Notes: generated by a model not told the origin, from the letters alone. 64,000 nucleotides of DNA from Bacillota bacterium (GCA_023455425.1 JAEYCM010000051.1:1-64000), one strand, 5' to 3'; positions 24,952 through 34,380 are shown, counted from the stretch's first letter. Made by a program: numbers and translations.

Positions 24952-26361
24952 TTACGCTTTCTCTACAATGTCCCGCGCCACGACAACGCCCGTCACGCTC
25001 GCCTGCATCAGCCCGCGGGTGATGCCCGCGCCGTCGCCGATGGCGTAGAGCCCCTCTATGGCGGTCTGGAAGCGGTTGTCCACCGTTACCTTGGAAGAAT
25101 AGAATTTTACCTCCACGCCATAGAGCAGCGTATTCTTGGAGTACAGGCCCGGTGCAATATGGTCAAATGCCCGCAACGATTCAATAATGCTGGTCAGATG
25201 CCGGTGCGGCAGCACAAAGGAAAGGTCCCCGGGCACCGCGGTGTTGAGCGTGGGCTCGGTGGTGGACTTTCTTAAGCGCGAAGCATCTGTCCGCCTGCCC
25301 TGCAGGAGGTCTCCAAGCCGCTGCACCATGATGCCGCCGCCGGTAAGCATATTGCCAAGCTGGGCAATATAGTTGCCGTACTGGATGGGCGCGTTAAAGG
25401 GCTGCGTAAAACGGGTGGAAACCAGCAGCGCGAAATTTGTATTCTGCGTGCGGCGCTCCTGTTCGTGGTAGCTGTGGCCGTTCACCACGGCGATGCCGCC
25501 CTCGTAATGCTCTTCGCTGACAATGCCGCCGGGGTTCATGCAGAACGTTCGGACACGGTTTTCAAACGTATCCGAATAGTACACCAGCTTTGCTTCGTAA
25601 AGCTCCTGGGTGAGGTGATCCATAATGGAATTGGGAACCTCCACGCGCACGCCGATGTCCACCTCGTTGTTGCGGGTTTCAACGCCAAGGCGCGCGGCCT
25701 CCTGGGCCAGCCATGCCGCGCCGCCGCGGCCGGGAGCAAGCACGATTTTTCCGGCCTCGACCTCGAATGTCTCTCCTTTGGCCGTCTGCAGGGTAACGCC
25801 GGTAGCCCGCCCGTTTTCCACAATGATCTTGCGGGCAGAGGTCGTCTCCATGAAGGTGAATCCTTCCATCTTAACAAGCGCGTCGTACATGTTCTGCAAA
25901 GTGGATGCGGAGTACTCCGTGCCCATATGGCGCACGGGGCAGCGCACAAGATGGATGTTGTAGCGGCTCGCCTCATAGGCGATCTCGCCTACCTTCGGGT
26001 TGTTACGGCCGTGCACGGTTTCGGGTGCGCCGAATTTGGTATAAATGCTGTCCGCATAATCAATCAATGCCTGCGCTTCATGCGGGGGCATATAATCCGT
26101 AATATTTCCGCCGACCTCATGGGAAAGGGAAAGCTTTCCGTCGGAAAACGCTCCGGCGCCGGACCATCCGTTCATAATGGCGCAGGGTTTGCAATCCACG
26201 CACTTGCCCAATGTGCGCGCCGGGCAGGTGCGGTTCGTCAGGCTCCGCCCCTGGTCGACAAGCAGAACATTCACACCCGGTTTCTTGTCCATCAGCTCCA
26301 AAGAGGCGAATATTCCCGCGGGGCCCGCGCCAACGATTACAACATCATACTGCTTACGCAT
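24952..26361 (-). CDS. FAD-dependent oxidoreductase (COG2509-type dehydrogenase)
   Basis: It begins MRKQYDVVIVGAGPAGIFASLEL, a dinucleotide-binding GxGxxG motif; a cysteine-rich stretch (CPARTLGKCVDCKPCAIMNGW) follows at about 45-66, and a second FAD-contact motif, GLYAIGDGAGITRGLMQA, closes the protein. 469 residues from the ATG at 26361, placed about 9 nt after AGGAAGG (an ATG three codons earlier is too close). The family is widespread in Firmicutes and poorly characterised. Single gene; no partner in the neighbourhood. Confidence 0.85.
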   Translation of the reverse strand: MRKQYDVVIVGAGPAGIFASLELMDKKPGVNVLLVDQGRSLTNRTCPARTLGKCVDCKPCAIMNGWSGAGAFSDGKLSLSHEVGGNITDYMPPHEAQALIDYADSIYTKFGAPETVHGRNNPKVGEIAYEASRYNIHLVRCPVRHMGTEYSASTLQNMYDALVKMEGFTFMETTSARKIIVENGRATGVTLQTAKGETFEVEAGKIVLAPGRGGAAWLAQEAARLGVETRNNEVDIGVRVEVPNSIMDHLTQELYEAKLVYYSDTFENRVRTFCMNPGGIVSEEHYEGGIAVVNGHSYHEQERRTQNTNFALLVSTRFTQPFNAPIQYGNYIAQLGNMLTGGGIMVQRLGDLLQGRRTDASRLRKSTTEPTLNTAVPGDLSFVLPHRHLTSIIESLRAFDHIAPGLYSKNTLLYGVEVKFYSSKVTVDNRFQTAIEGLYAIGDGAGITRGLMQASVTGVVVARDIVEKA

Positions 26362-26525
26362 TACAAACATCCTTCCTGTAAACCCTAGTCATTCTCAAAC
26401 ATAGAACAGCATAACGTATCCTATTAACGATGTCAATAGGTGGAGAACGGCATAAAAGGCAGGCTTATAAAACCCGAACATTCGAATTATAATGGTTGCG
26501 TCAAATTTTGTTCACACGTGCCCTG

Positions 26526-26555
26526 TTGGTAATCTTGGTTCCAACATGTTACAAT
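26526..26555 (+). promoter_or_regulatory. Sigma-A-like promoter
   Basis: TTGGTA (26526-26531) and TACAAT (26550-26555) are 18 nt apart, about 30 nt before the lipoprotein start at 26584. Confidence 0.5.
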
Positions 26556-26583
26556 GTAGAAAGTATTGCGGAGGCTTGCCCAT

Positions 26584-27450
26584 ATGAGAAGACTCGTTGC
26601 GCTCTCCTTGCTTTTCGGGTTGCTCCTTTCCGGCTGTGCGGCAAATACCGCAGCAGGCGAGGAGGCGCTTCAGCCTGCGGAAAAAAATGAAGTTACAACG
26701 GCCCTGGAACTTCAGGAATTCTTTGAGTCCGGCGGCTCTTATGCGCAGCTGAAAGCGGATATCAATATGGAAGATACCATGCTTAAGCTTACTTCGGCGC
26801 GCGGGCCGGTTGAACTCATAGGCAACGGGTACACGATTGCGGGCAGCGCGCCGTGCGTCATCCGCATGGAGGACGGCTGCTCCATTGCGCTTAACAGCGT
26901 AACGGTTTCGGCCAAACAGACGGGAATTGGGCTTCTGGGAGGCGGGACGATTTCGGCGGCGGATTCCGTGATTTCCGCGAAGCTTAACGCCATACAGGCT
27001 GCGGGGGCGCTGACCATTGCAAAAGAAAGTTCGCTCACGCTTTCGGGCGAAGGTTCCGGCATCCTTGCCTTGGGTGTTTCCATACTTGAGGACAGCGCGC
27101 TTACGGTCTCGGCCGTAACTACCGCCATCACTACCGGCCGCGGCGATCTCACGCTATATCCGCGCGCAAAAATTTCCTGCGAAGCGGCGGGAGACAACGT
27201 CGTGAAAGTCGACGGCACGCTGGTGCTGATGGAAGACACGGTTTTAGACGCGGCCAACACCGGTGAACACAACGGCGCAAGGATCGGCTCCCTGCAGGCA
27301 AAAGAAAGCGCGACGCTTAACGCAAAAGGCGGCGTCAACGGCGCGGGCCTGTTTGTGGTGGAGCTGTATGAGGATATTACGCTCCGGGGATTTAGTACGC
27401 CGGATCTGAAGATTGAGGCGGGCAAGGGTAACCTGACGTTTGATGCGTAA
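26584..27450 (+). CDS. Putative lipoprotein with beta-helix-like repeats
   Basis: The N-terminus MRRLVALSLLFGLLLSGCAA is a lipoprotein signal with lipobox LSGC (Cys18), so the protein is tethered outside the membrane. Start is the ATG at 26584, with GGAGG 9 nt upstream. The mature part (to 288 residues) is made of short strands rich in Ser, Thr, Ala and Gly recurring about every 20-25 residues (SVTVSAKQTGIGLLGGG, SAADSVISAKLNAIQ, LTIAKESSLTLSGEG), which suggests a right-handed beta-helix or carbohydrate-binding fold. No catalytic motif was recognised. The next genes, also envelope-related, follow on the same strand. Confidence 0.65.
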   Translation: MRRLVALSLLFGLLLSGCAANTAAGEEALQPAEKNEVTTALELQEFFESGGSYAQLKADINMEDTMLKLTSARGPVELIGNGYTIAGSAPCVIRMEDGCSIALNSVTVSAKQTGIGLLGGGTISAADSVISAKLNAIQAAGALTIAKESSLTLSGEGSGILALGVSILEDSALTVSAVTTAITTGRGDLTLYPRAKISCEAAGDNVVKVDGTLVLMEDTVLDAANTGEHNGARIGSLQAKESATLNAKGGVNGAGLFVVELYEDITLRGFSTPDLKIEAGKGNLTFDA

Positions 27451-27555
27451 TGTTGCCGCTGTGTGCTTGATAGATCAAATAAGGGATATCGATCCCTTCA
27501 ATAAATAAAGAAAAGACAACCGGCTCAATGCCGCAACAAGAAAAGGAAAGCTGCT

Positions 27556-27765
27556 ATGAAACGATCAACAAGAATTATCTCCGCCATCATTGCCCTGCTG
27601 TTTCTGCTGGGCGTGATATTTACGATCATCATCACGGTGTCCTATGCCATGCCCAAAGGGGAAGAGGCCGTCTATACCGCCACGGATACGGACGGAACAT
27701 CCATGCTTTCCGGCGTATCTCTTGCCAATCCCGAAAACCCGCTTGTTTTTGAATTTATGGGGTAA
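27556..27765 (+). CDS. Small single-pass membrane or secreted protein, unknown
   Basis: 69 residues: an N-terminal basic patch (MKRSTR), one hydrophobic helix (IISAIIALLFLLGVIFTIIITVSYA) and a 40-residue hydrophilic tail. The segment ends in SYA-MPKG, which could be a signal-peptidase site. AAGGAAAG precedes the ATG. It lies between an envelope lipoprotein and an M23 peptidase gene. Function unknown. Confidence 0.6.
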   Translation: MKRSTRIISAIIALLFLLGVIFTIIITVSYAMPKGEEAVYTATDTDGTSMLSGVSLANPENPLVFEFMG

Positions 27766-27876
27766 TCTGGCCGGATCAGAGCCTTTGTAACGGCCAAACT
27801 TCATAAGGAATTGGGTTAATAATACATGCACGCGGCATCCGCTTCATATGCTCCATGTAGGAGCAAAAGGGGGCGG

Positions 27877-28941
27877 ATGCTTTTGTTGATCAAGCGCGAA
27901 CAACACAATGGAATACGCTACGGCAAACGGTATTTTGCGGTTGTGCTGCTATTGTGCGTGCTCATTGGAGGCGCGCTGTTTTTCCCCTTTCCCGGCGGGA
28001 GTACGGACGCCAGCACCTCTTCTTCAGGCGGAGAAGAAGAGGTCAAAGAGGATTATATCCATTGGGTGGAGTTCAACGTTCCGTTCGAAGTATTGGAGCA
28101 GGCGTACAAATATGATATCGTGTCCCATCAAAAGGACGAGAGCGTCAAGCTGAATTGGATTGAGCTCCTGGCCTACACCGCGGCAAAAAACGGCGGCGTG
28201 TTCAAGGAGGGTAAAACCAGCAAAACCATGGACGATCTGGTGGAGCGCCTTCGAGGTGGAGAAAGGCTGGAAGATATCACGAACAGCATGCGCTACTATT
28301 CGTATTACATGGAAGCGTATACGGCCATACTCGCCCAGTTCATAGGGGAGCACGAAAAGCTTCAGGACGGCAAGACGACGGCGGTATATGGGCTCCGGGT
28401 ATATTCTCCCATTGCCAAGGGATATGGGTTCGGGCACTATGACGATTTTGGCAACCCCCGCACCTATGGATACAAACGGCTGCATTTGGGCAACGACCTG
28501 TGCGGCTCCATCGGTACGCCCATCATTGCGGTGGAAGGCGGGGTAGTGGAAAAACTGGGGTGGAACCAGTATGGCGGCTGGCGCGTCGGCATACGCAGCC
28601 ACGATAAGCTGCGGTATTATTACTATGCGCATTTAAGAAAGGGCAGTCCGTATGTGGAGGGGTTAGAGGAGGGCGATGTTGTCCGCGCGGGGGACGTCGT
28701 CGGCTACATGGGAATGACAGGGTACAGCACCAAGGAGGACGTCAACAACGTGAAGGTGCCGCACCTGCATTTTGGTCTGCAACTGATATTTGACGACAGC
28801 CAGATCGACGGCACCAATCAGATCTGGATCGACGTGTATCATATCGTGCAGTTTTTGGAGCGTAACCGAATGCCGGTGGAAAAACTGGAGGGCGGCGGCT
28901 ATATCCGGGCGGATGGGTTTGCACAGGAGGTGGCGCAATGA
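27877..28941 (+). CDS. Membrane-anchored M23 metallopeptidase
   Basis: An N-terminal anchor (YFAVVLLLCVLIGGALFF, about residues 20-37) is followed by a Ser/Thr/Glu-rich spacer, a helical region and an M23 (LytM) domain. The zinc ligands are visible: LHLGNDLCG (His and Asp, about residues 203-210) and PHLHFGL (about 295). The domain should cut peptide cross-links in peptidoglycan; some members are inactive scaffolds, but this one keeps the ligands. Start chosen at the ATG at 27877 behind GGGGGCGG; the open frame begins earlier. 354 residues. The stop overlaps the polysaccharide-deacetylase start (ATGA), so the two are co-translated and probably remodel the wall together. Confidence 0.85.
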   Translation: MLLLIKREQHNGIRYGKRYFAVVLLLCVLIGGALFFPFPGGSTDASTSSSGGEEEVKEDYIHWVEFNVPFEVLEQAYKYDIVSHQKDESVKLNWIELLAYTAAKNGGVFKEGKTSKTMDDLVERLRGGERLEDITNSMRYYSYYMEAYTAILAQFIGEHEKLQDGKTTAVYGLRVYSPIAKGYGFGHYDDFGNPRTYGYKRLHLGNDLCGSIGTPIIAVEGGVVEKLGWNQYGGWRVGIRSHDKLRYYYYAHLRKGSPYVEGLEEGDVVRAGDVVGYMGMTGYSTKEDVNNVKVPHLHFGLQLIFDDSQIDGTNQIWIDVYHIVQFLERNRMPVEKLEGGGYIRADGFAQEVAQ

Positions 28942-29819
28942 AAGCGGCGATGCGGCTGCTTCTCAAGCGCGCTGCGGGCCTCATGGCGATGTGCATTGCG
29001 CTGCTGCTATTCGCGCTGCTTTTTGAGGATGGCGGCGCGGTGGAAGCCATGCGCGCCGACGCGCTTTCGGGTGTGCGTTTGCCCATCATCATGTACCATG
29101 CCGTACTCAAAGACCCCCAGCGGGCGGGGGACTATATCATTTCTCCTGCGCAGCTGGAGAAGGATCTGCTGTATTTAAAAAAGCAGGGGTATACCGCTGT
29201 ATTGCCCCGGGAGCTTGTCGATTATGTCAATGGAAAAAGCGAACTTCCCGATAAACCTGTCATGATCACGTTTGACGATGGATACTACAGCAGCCTTACT
29301 TATGTCCTGCCCATATTGAAACGCATGGATATGAAAGCGGTCGTATCCGTTGTGGGCAACTATACGCAAAAAGCCTCGGAACTGATGGATCAGAACCCTG
29401 CTTACGCGTACCTCACCTGGGAGGATATCTGCGCGCTTGCAAATTCCGGCCGGGTGGAGATTGCCAGCCACACATATGCGCTGCATACCAAAAGGAACGG
29501 GCGGGAGGGCGTCAAACGCAAAACCTGGGAGACAAAGGAAGCGCATGAAGCCGTACTCAAAGAGGATATCGAGGTATTCCAGAACGCGATGGAGGAACAT
29601 TGCGGGTTTCCGATCACCACATTTACCTATCCCTTTGGAAGCTGGGATGATGAGACCGAAGCGGTTTTACGAAGAACAGGCTTTGCCATGACGCTGACCT
29701 GCCGGGAGCGCATGAATTACATTGAGCGCAACCCCGCCAGCCTGTATCATCTGGGAAGGTACAATAGGCCGAGCGGCATATCCACGGAGGAGTTCATGCA
29801 AAAGGTGCTCAAAGGATAA
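28938..29819 (+). CDS. Polysaccharide deacetylase (NodB domain), membrane-anchored
   Basis: 293 residues with an N-terminal membrane segment (MCIALLLFALLF) and a carbohydrate esterase 4 domain. The motifs are MITFDDGYYSS (catalytic base and metal Asp, about residues 108-118), SHTYALH (metal His pair, H-x4-H) and TFTYPFGSW. It would remove acetyl groups from peptidoglycan or another polymer outside the membrane. It overlaps the M23 gene by 4 nt. Firmicute relatives act in spore cortex formation or lysozyme resistance; which applies here cannot be told. Confidence 0.88.
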   Translation: MKAAMRLLLKRAAGLMAMCIALLLFALLFEDGGAVEAMRADALSGVRLPIIMYHAVLKDPQRAGDYIISPAQLEKDLLYLKKQGYTAVLPRELVDYVNGKSELPDKPVMITFDDGYYSSLTYVLPILKRMDMKAVVSVVGNYTQKASELMDQNPAYAYLTWEDICALANSGRVEIASHTYALHTKRNGREGVKRKTWETKEAHEAVLKEDIEVFQNAMEEHCGFPITTFTYPFGSWDDETEAVLRRTGFAMTLTCRERMNYIERNPASLYHLGRYNRPSGISTEEFMQKVLKG

Positions 29820-29912
29820 GGGACCTAATAAGAATTTATCCATACATTTCCGCTTTGTGGTATACTGTGTACAATCATTTTCCAACAAATTTCTGGCGGC
29901 AGGGGTGCGGGT

Positions 29913-30464
29913 ATGGAAAAACGCCCGGGTGTTGTGCTTCTTCGGGATGTACAGGAGAAGGACCTTCCTTTGTATTATGCCATGTACGCGAGTCCCGAGG
30001 TCACGCGGTATACGCTGCTTGACGCGTGCCAAAGCCTTGATGCGTACCTGCCTTATTTCAAGCAGACGCTCGAAGAGAACAGAAAGGCGGACAGGCGGAT
30101 TTATGAATATGTTGTATCCCTGCCCGATGGTCAGCCCATCGGCATGTGCAACATCAAGCTGTTAAAGACCGATCCGGGCAACGCGGAAATCGGATATATG
30201 CTGTTGCCGCCGTATTGGGGAAAAGGGTACGGGACCAACGTTGCGCGGCAGCTCGTCCGCATGGGTTTTGTGGAATTGGGCCTCCGGAAAGTGACCGCCT
30301 GCTGCAACGCGAACAATCTTGCGTCCGAGGCCGTGATGAAAAAGTGCGGCATGCGCCGCGAAGCGCTGTTAAAGGCCGTGCGCTATAAAGGCGGAGCGTG
30401 GCAGGATGAACTGCGATACGCCATTACATATGCAGATTGGAGCAACAATACGTATGAAAACTGA
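29913..30464 (+). CDS. GNAT acetyltransferase (RimJ/RimL type)
   Basis: 183 residues with the GNAT core: NAEIGYMLLPPYWGKGYGTNVARQLV (acetyl-CoA pyrophosphate loop GKGYGT) and VTACCNANNLASEAVMKKCGMRREALL at the end, both typical of the RimJ/RimL and spermidine/amino-acid acetyltransferase branch. Substrate unknown. The last 11 nt overlap the acyltransferase gene that follows. Confidence 0.88.
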   Translation: MEKRPGVVLLRDVQEKDLPLYYAMYASPEVTRYTLLDACQSLDAYLPYFKQTLEENRKADRRIYEYVVSLPDGQPIGMCNIKLLKTDPGNAEIGYMLLPPYWGKGYGTNVARQLVRMGFVELGLRKVTACCNANNLASEAVMKKCGMRREALLKAVRYKGGAWQDELRYAITYADWSNNTYEN

Positions 30465-31548
30465 AGCCGAGGCCGGAATACAGATGCAGCGCAATTCTGG
30501 GATCGACTGGCTGCGGATCGGCTGCATATTCCTGCTGTTTCCTTTCCATACGGCGCGAATATTTGACGCATGGGAGCCGAACTACATTAAGGACACGGTC
30601 AATTTGTTCTCCACATGGTTTGTGTTTTTGACGGCCTACTGGTTTATGCCGCTAATGTTCGTCATTGCAGGGATATCCGCTTACTATGCGCTCCGGAAAC
30701 GTACGCCGGGGCAATATGTGAAAGAACGCTTTTCGCGCCTGGCCGTGCCGTTTTTGTTCGGTATCCTTTTGGTCGTGCCCATTCAGGGGTACCTTGCCCT
30801 TGTGCAGCAGTATGGATATACGGGAGGATACCTTGCTTTCCTGCCGTCTTATTTTACGGATTTTTCGGATCTTACCGGATATTCAGGAAGCTTTACGCCC
30901 GGCCATCTGTGGTTTTTGCTGTATCTTTTTGTTATCAGCGTGGGGCTTTTGCCCATTCTAAAGCGTATCCGGCGGAAGGATGGTCAGAGGCCGATTAACT
31001 CTGCCATGCTTCCCTTTGCCTTTGTGCCGCTGACCGTCGCAAGCGCCCTGCCCGGGATCGGTGGGAAAAATCCGTTCTACTTTGCCGCATTCTTTTTGCT
31101 GGGATATTGGCTTGCGCACCGGAACCTCATGGATACGCTGCGGAACTACCGCATCCGGTTTTTTATCGGCGCTGTCTTTGCAGGGGCCAGTTTTGTAATC
31201 GTAGGATCGCTGTTTCATTTCGCTTCCGGATACACATGGCAGGCGGGCGTTGTTGCGCTGCTTCGGGAGCTTGCGGCCTGGCTCATGATTCTTGCGCTCA
31301 TCGGCCTGGCGCAGGCGTATTGTAACAAACCCGGCAAGATACTTGCGTATTGCAATAACGCGTCGTTTCCGGTCTACATCCTGCACCAGTCCGTCATGAT
31401 GTCGGTTGCATTTTATGTTGTACCCTTGCCGTTGCCCGCGTGGGCGAAAATCCTGCTGATTGCCCTGATTTCGCTGTTGCTGTCCCTAATAGGATACGAA
31501 GCATTCCGCCGGTTCAAAGCAACGAGATTTCTGCTGGGCATGAAATAA
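30454..31548 (+). CDS. Acyltransferase 3 family integral membrane protein
   Basis: The N-terminus NSGIDWLRIGCIFLLFPFHTARIF has the family's Arg and catalytic-type His, followed by about ten hydrophobic segments spread to the C-terminus. Family members move acyl groups, usually acetyl or succinyl, onto exported polysaccharides. Start taken at the ATG at 30454 (GGAGCAAC upstream), which overlaps the GNAT stop; an earlier in-frame ATG at 30406 lies deep inside the GNAT gene. 364 residues. A strong terminator follows. Confidence 0.85.
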   Translation: MKTEAEAGIQMQRNSGIDWLRIGCIFLLFPFHTARIFDAWEPNYIKDTVNLFSTWFVFLTAYWFMPLMFVIAGISAYYALRKRTPGQYVKERFSRLAVPFLFGILLVVPIQGYLALVQQYGYTGGYLAFLPSYFTDFSDLTGYSGSFTPGHLWFLLYLFVISVGLLPILKRIRRKDGQRPINSAMLPFAFVPLTVASALPGIGGKNPFYFAAFFLLGYWLAHRNLMDTLRNYRIRFFIGAVFAGASFVIVGSLFHFASGYTWQAGVVALLRELAAWLMILALIGLAQAYCNKPGKILAYCNNASFPVYILHQSVMMSVAFYVVPLPLPAWAKILLIALISLLLSLIGYEAFRRFKATRFLLGMK

Positions 31549-31557
31549 GAAGCGTAA

Positions 31558-31595
31558 GACAGTATCCCCCGCATGGCGGGGGATACTGTCTTTTT
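31558..31595 (+). terminator. Intrinsic terminator
   Basis: A 15-bp stem, GACAGTATCCCCCGC (31558-31572) with GCGGGGGATACTGTC (31576-31590) and an ATG loop, is followed by TTTTTGG. Confidence 0.9.
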
Positions 31596-31611
31596 GGAGC
31601 GTTCGTTTCAT

Positions 31612-31998
31612 TTATTTGATGATTTTCAATCCGCCGATAATGGGGATGGGTTTTGCCTTGCCCTGCGCGGCGTTGACAATGCCTAAAATCTGCAGCACCA
31701 GCAGACCGAGATACAATAATGTAAATAGCAGGGAAACAATGCCCAAAGCACCGAGACTGGCGTACGTCATCCCGGCGAACAATATGGCGGTGAGTATCGC
31801 CTGTATAATATACAGGGCGACGTAACCAAGCAGCACGATCAACCCTTGGTTGGCATGGTACCGCGCGAAGCGGCTGTCTTTCGCCGCAAGCAGCGGCAGG
31901 AAAAAGATGAAGTAGGCCAATATGGCCATCGCCTTGTTCTGCTGGATATCCTCAGGCGTATATTCGTAGAGCTCCTCCTGTGCAAATTGCTGTTCCAT
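31612..31998 (-). CDS. Small multi-pass membrane protein (Tic20/DUF4870-like)
   Basis: 128 residues with a charged N-terminal tail (MEQQFAQEELYEYTPEDIQQNK) and about three membrane segments: AMAILAYFIFFLPLLA, ARYHANQGLIVLLGYVALYIIQAILTAILFAG and a C-terminal LLFTLLYLGLLVLQILGIVNAA. The RYHANQGL motif is the mark of the DUF4870/Tic20-like group. AAGGAGG lies before the ATG. It diverges from the ABC exporter gene. Function not established. Confidence 0.75.
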   Translation of the reverse strand: MEQQFAQEELYEYTPEDIQQNKAMAILAYFIFFLPLLAAKDSRFARYHANQGLIVLLGYVALYIIQAILTAILFAGMTYASLGALGIVSLLFTLLYLGLLVLQILGIVNAAQGKAKPIPIIGGLKIIK

Positions 31999-32305
31999 GC
32001 GGATGCCTCCTTTCCTTCTTAATATAATAGGTATGTACCGGGGGACCGGAAACAGTATCGGTTTTTGGGCAAAATCTCCCGGCTTCCTGCCTCAGGCAAG
32101 AGTAATACCCTATATATACGCGAAAACGGCGCAGGCAAACATGGATGGGGAAGCGCATACAAAATTTCGGGGTATCTTCCTGAGAAGGCCTATGAAAAAG
32201 TATGCATCCGGGTCATGCATTGAAACCTTCCCGACAACAGGGTATACTGTTACGGAATGCACGCATACGAATATAGGCCGTATGCAGGATGGATCCGGAG
32301 GTATC

Positions 32306-33991
32306 ATGAAGTTATTGTTTAGAATTATGGGGGATGCCAAACGGTTTAAGGGACTGTATGTAATCGCCATCCTCTCCACGTTGCTGATGACGGTATTGAA
32401 CCTTGCAGCACCCAAGGTATTGTCTGAAATTACAAAAACGCTTACCATGGGCCTGCAGGATGGAGCCCTTGAGAAAATCCTGTATCTTACGGCGGCGCTG
32501 GGCGGTATTTATCTATTGCGCGTGCTGTTCCGGTACGCCAGCAATTATTACGCCCACGTTGCGGCATGGAATCTGGTGGAAGGCGTCCGGGTAAAGCTGT
32601 ACCAGAAAATACAGAGCTTTTCCATGCGCTTTTTCCATGAGCGCCAGACGGGGGATCTGATGAGCCGCGTCGTCAACGATACGGCGACGTTCGAACTGCT
32701 ATACGCGCATATCATACCCGAAATGCTGACCAATTTCATTACGCTTGCCGGCGTGCTCGTCATGCTGCTTTCCATCAACGTGAAGCTGGGACTGCTGACA
32801 TGTATCCCGCTGCCGCTCATCGCGTATGCGGGCTATGTGTTTATCACAAAAATCCGCCCGCATTTTCGTGTGGCGCAGGGAAAATTGGGTTCATTAAACT
32901 CCAAGCTGCAGGATAATTTCTCCGGCATCCATGAGATACAGGCGTTCGGCCAGGAGCGGTATGAGGAAGAGTGTATCGGCTCGCAGGCGCACGGCTATAC
33001 GCACGCAATCCTTGTCGCACTTCAAAAGAGCGCCATATTCCACCCTTCCGTGGAGTTCTTTGCCGCTATCGGCACGCTTATTGTGGCGGGCGTGGGCGGC
33101 ACGCTTGCGCTCAGAGGGGAGATCGATGTTGCGGATATCGTGGCGTTTTTACTCTACCTTGCGCTGTTCTATGCGCCCATCACCGGTTTTGCGAAGCTTT
33201 TGGAGGATACCCAGCAGGCTTACGCGGGGGCGGAACGCGTCATGGCGGTCATGGACGCGCCTTCCGATATTGTGGATGAACCGGATGCGGAAGATATCGG
33301 GAAGGTACAGGGGAAGATCGAGTTTGAAAACGTGCAGTTTGGCTATGAAAAGGATCAGGAAGTGCTGCGCGACGTCAGCTTTACCTGTGAGCCCGGGCAG
33401 ATGATCGCGCTCATTGGACCTACCGGCGTTGGCAAGACCACCCTGACGCAGATTCTTTCCCGCTTTTATGATCCCATTGCGGGGCGGGTGCTCGTTGACG
33501 GCAAGGACATTAAACATGTTACCATCAGCAGCCTGCGCAGGAACATCGCGCCTGTCATGCAGGATACGTTCCTGTTCTACGGCACCATTGCGGAAAACAT
33601 CGGTTATGCGGTGGAAAACGCCACGATGGAGGAAATCATAGCTGCAGCGAAAGCGGCCCATATCCATGAGGACATCATGGCGATGACTGATGGATACGAG
33701 ACCCGAGTGGGCGAGCGCGGCGCGCGCCTTTCCGGCGGGCAGAAGCAGCGCGTGGCAATCGCGCGGGCGGTATTGCGGCGCGCCCCCATCATCATACTGG
33801 ATGAGGCGACGGCCTCCGTGGATGTAGAAACAGAGCGCGAAATCCAAAGCGCTATTAACGAGCTGGCAGGTTCATGTACCATCATCGCCATTGCGCACCG
33901 CCTGACGACGATCCGTAATGCCGATAAGATATTTGAACTCAAAGAAGGCAAACTCACCCAGGTGGACAAATCCACATTGAACTTTGCATAA
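32306..33991 (+). CDS. ABC transporter, fused permease/ATPase (half-transporter)
   Basis: 561 residues from the ATG at 32306, which has GGAGG 5 nt upstream; the frame is open for 103 more codons but with unlikely composition and no ribosome binding site. N-terminal half: six-helix exporter membrane domain (KGLYVIAILSTLLMTVLNLAAPKV and further). C-terminal ATPase: GPTGVGKTT Walker A at about 371-379, LSGGQKQR signature at about 475, ILDEATASVD Walker B at about 495, and AHRL switch histidine. A type IV exporter (MsbA/LmrA-like) that works as a homodimer, or a heterodimer if a partner is encoded elsewhere. Substrate unknown. Confidence 0.92.
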   Translation: MKLLFRIMGDAKRFKGLYVIAILSTLLMTVLNLAAPKVLSEITKTLTMGLQDGALEKILYLTAALGGIYLLRVLFRYASNYYAHVAAWNLVEGVRVKLYQKIQSFSMRFFHERQTGDLMSRVVNDTATFELLYAHIIPEMLTNFITLAGVLVMLLSINVKLGLLTCIPLPLIAYAGYVFITKIRPHFRVAQGKLGSLNSKLQDNFSGIHEIQAFGQERYEEECIGSQAHGYTHAILVALQKSAIFHPSVEFFAAIGTLIVAGVGGTLALRGEIDVADIVAFLLYLALFYAPITGFAKLLEDTQQAYAGAERVMAVMDAPSDIVDEPDAEDIGKVQGKIEFENVQFGYEKDQEVLRDVSFTCEPGQMIALIGPTGVGKTTLTQILSRFYDPIAGRVLVDGKDIKHVTISSLRRNIAPVMQDTFLFYGTIAENIGYAVENATMEEIIAAAKAAHIHEDIMAMTDGYETRVGERGARLSGGQKQRVAIARAVLRRAPIIILDEATASVDVETEREIQSAINELAGSCTIIAIAHRLTTIRNADKIFELKEGKLTQVDKSTLNFA

Positions 33992-34063
33992 AGTATAGCC
34001 GCGGCGTATAGGCTTCACTTGCTCCGCCGTGCAAAATTATAAAAAGAGGGAAGGGAAATTGGC

Positions 34064-34348
34064 ATGATCAATATGGCGTATCGGAATGTCTTCAGCGGGT
34101 TTTTGCTTTTTCTGCTTATCATCGGCGCTGCGGTTGGCATGGGCTTTGTGGTGCGGTCTCTTGCAAAAAAGAAAGGATACCAAACAAGCTTTGCGTGGGG
34201 ATTCTTTTTCGGCGTGCTTGCCCTTTTATACTGGGGCTTTGTGCCGGTACACCCGGATCTTCAGGCGCATATCATCGCGGAAGGCATCAACCGTTCGCGT
34301 CTTGCGCCGCGTACGGAACAGCCGCAGGAGCCTTTTCTGGACCGGTAA
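34064..34348 (+). CDS. Small membrane protein, unknown
   Basis: 94 residues with two hydrophobic segments (GFLLFLLIIGAAVGMGFVV and FAWGFFFGVLALLYWGFV) linked by a basic loop (RSLAKKKGYQ), then a hydrophilic tail ending EPFLDR. A G-rich ribosome binding site (GAGGGAAGGG) precedes the ATG. It follows the ABC exporter by 72 nt and is itself followed by the first copy of the interspersed four-hairpin element. Confidence 0.6.
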   Translation: MINMAYRNVFSGFLLFLLIIGAAVGMGFVVRSLAKKKGYQTSFAWGFFFGVLALLYWGFVPVHPDLQAHIIAEGINRSRLAPRTEQPQEPFLDR

Positions 34349-34380
34349 TTTGAAAAGGATAGGAGCATCACACTTTGTTT

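Noticed and set aside
26481..26492. Second LexA-like site (CGAACATTCG)
   Set aside because: It lacks the GTTC half at the required spacing, so it does not fit GAAC-N4-GTTC.
31997..32305. 103-codon N-terminal extension of the ABC exporter
   Set aside because: No ribosome binding site at its start and no similarity to exporter N-termini, while GGAGG precedes the ATG at 32306.
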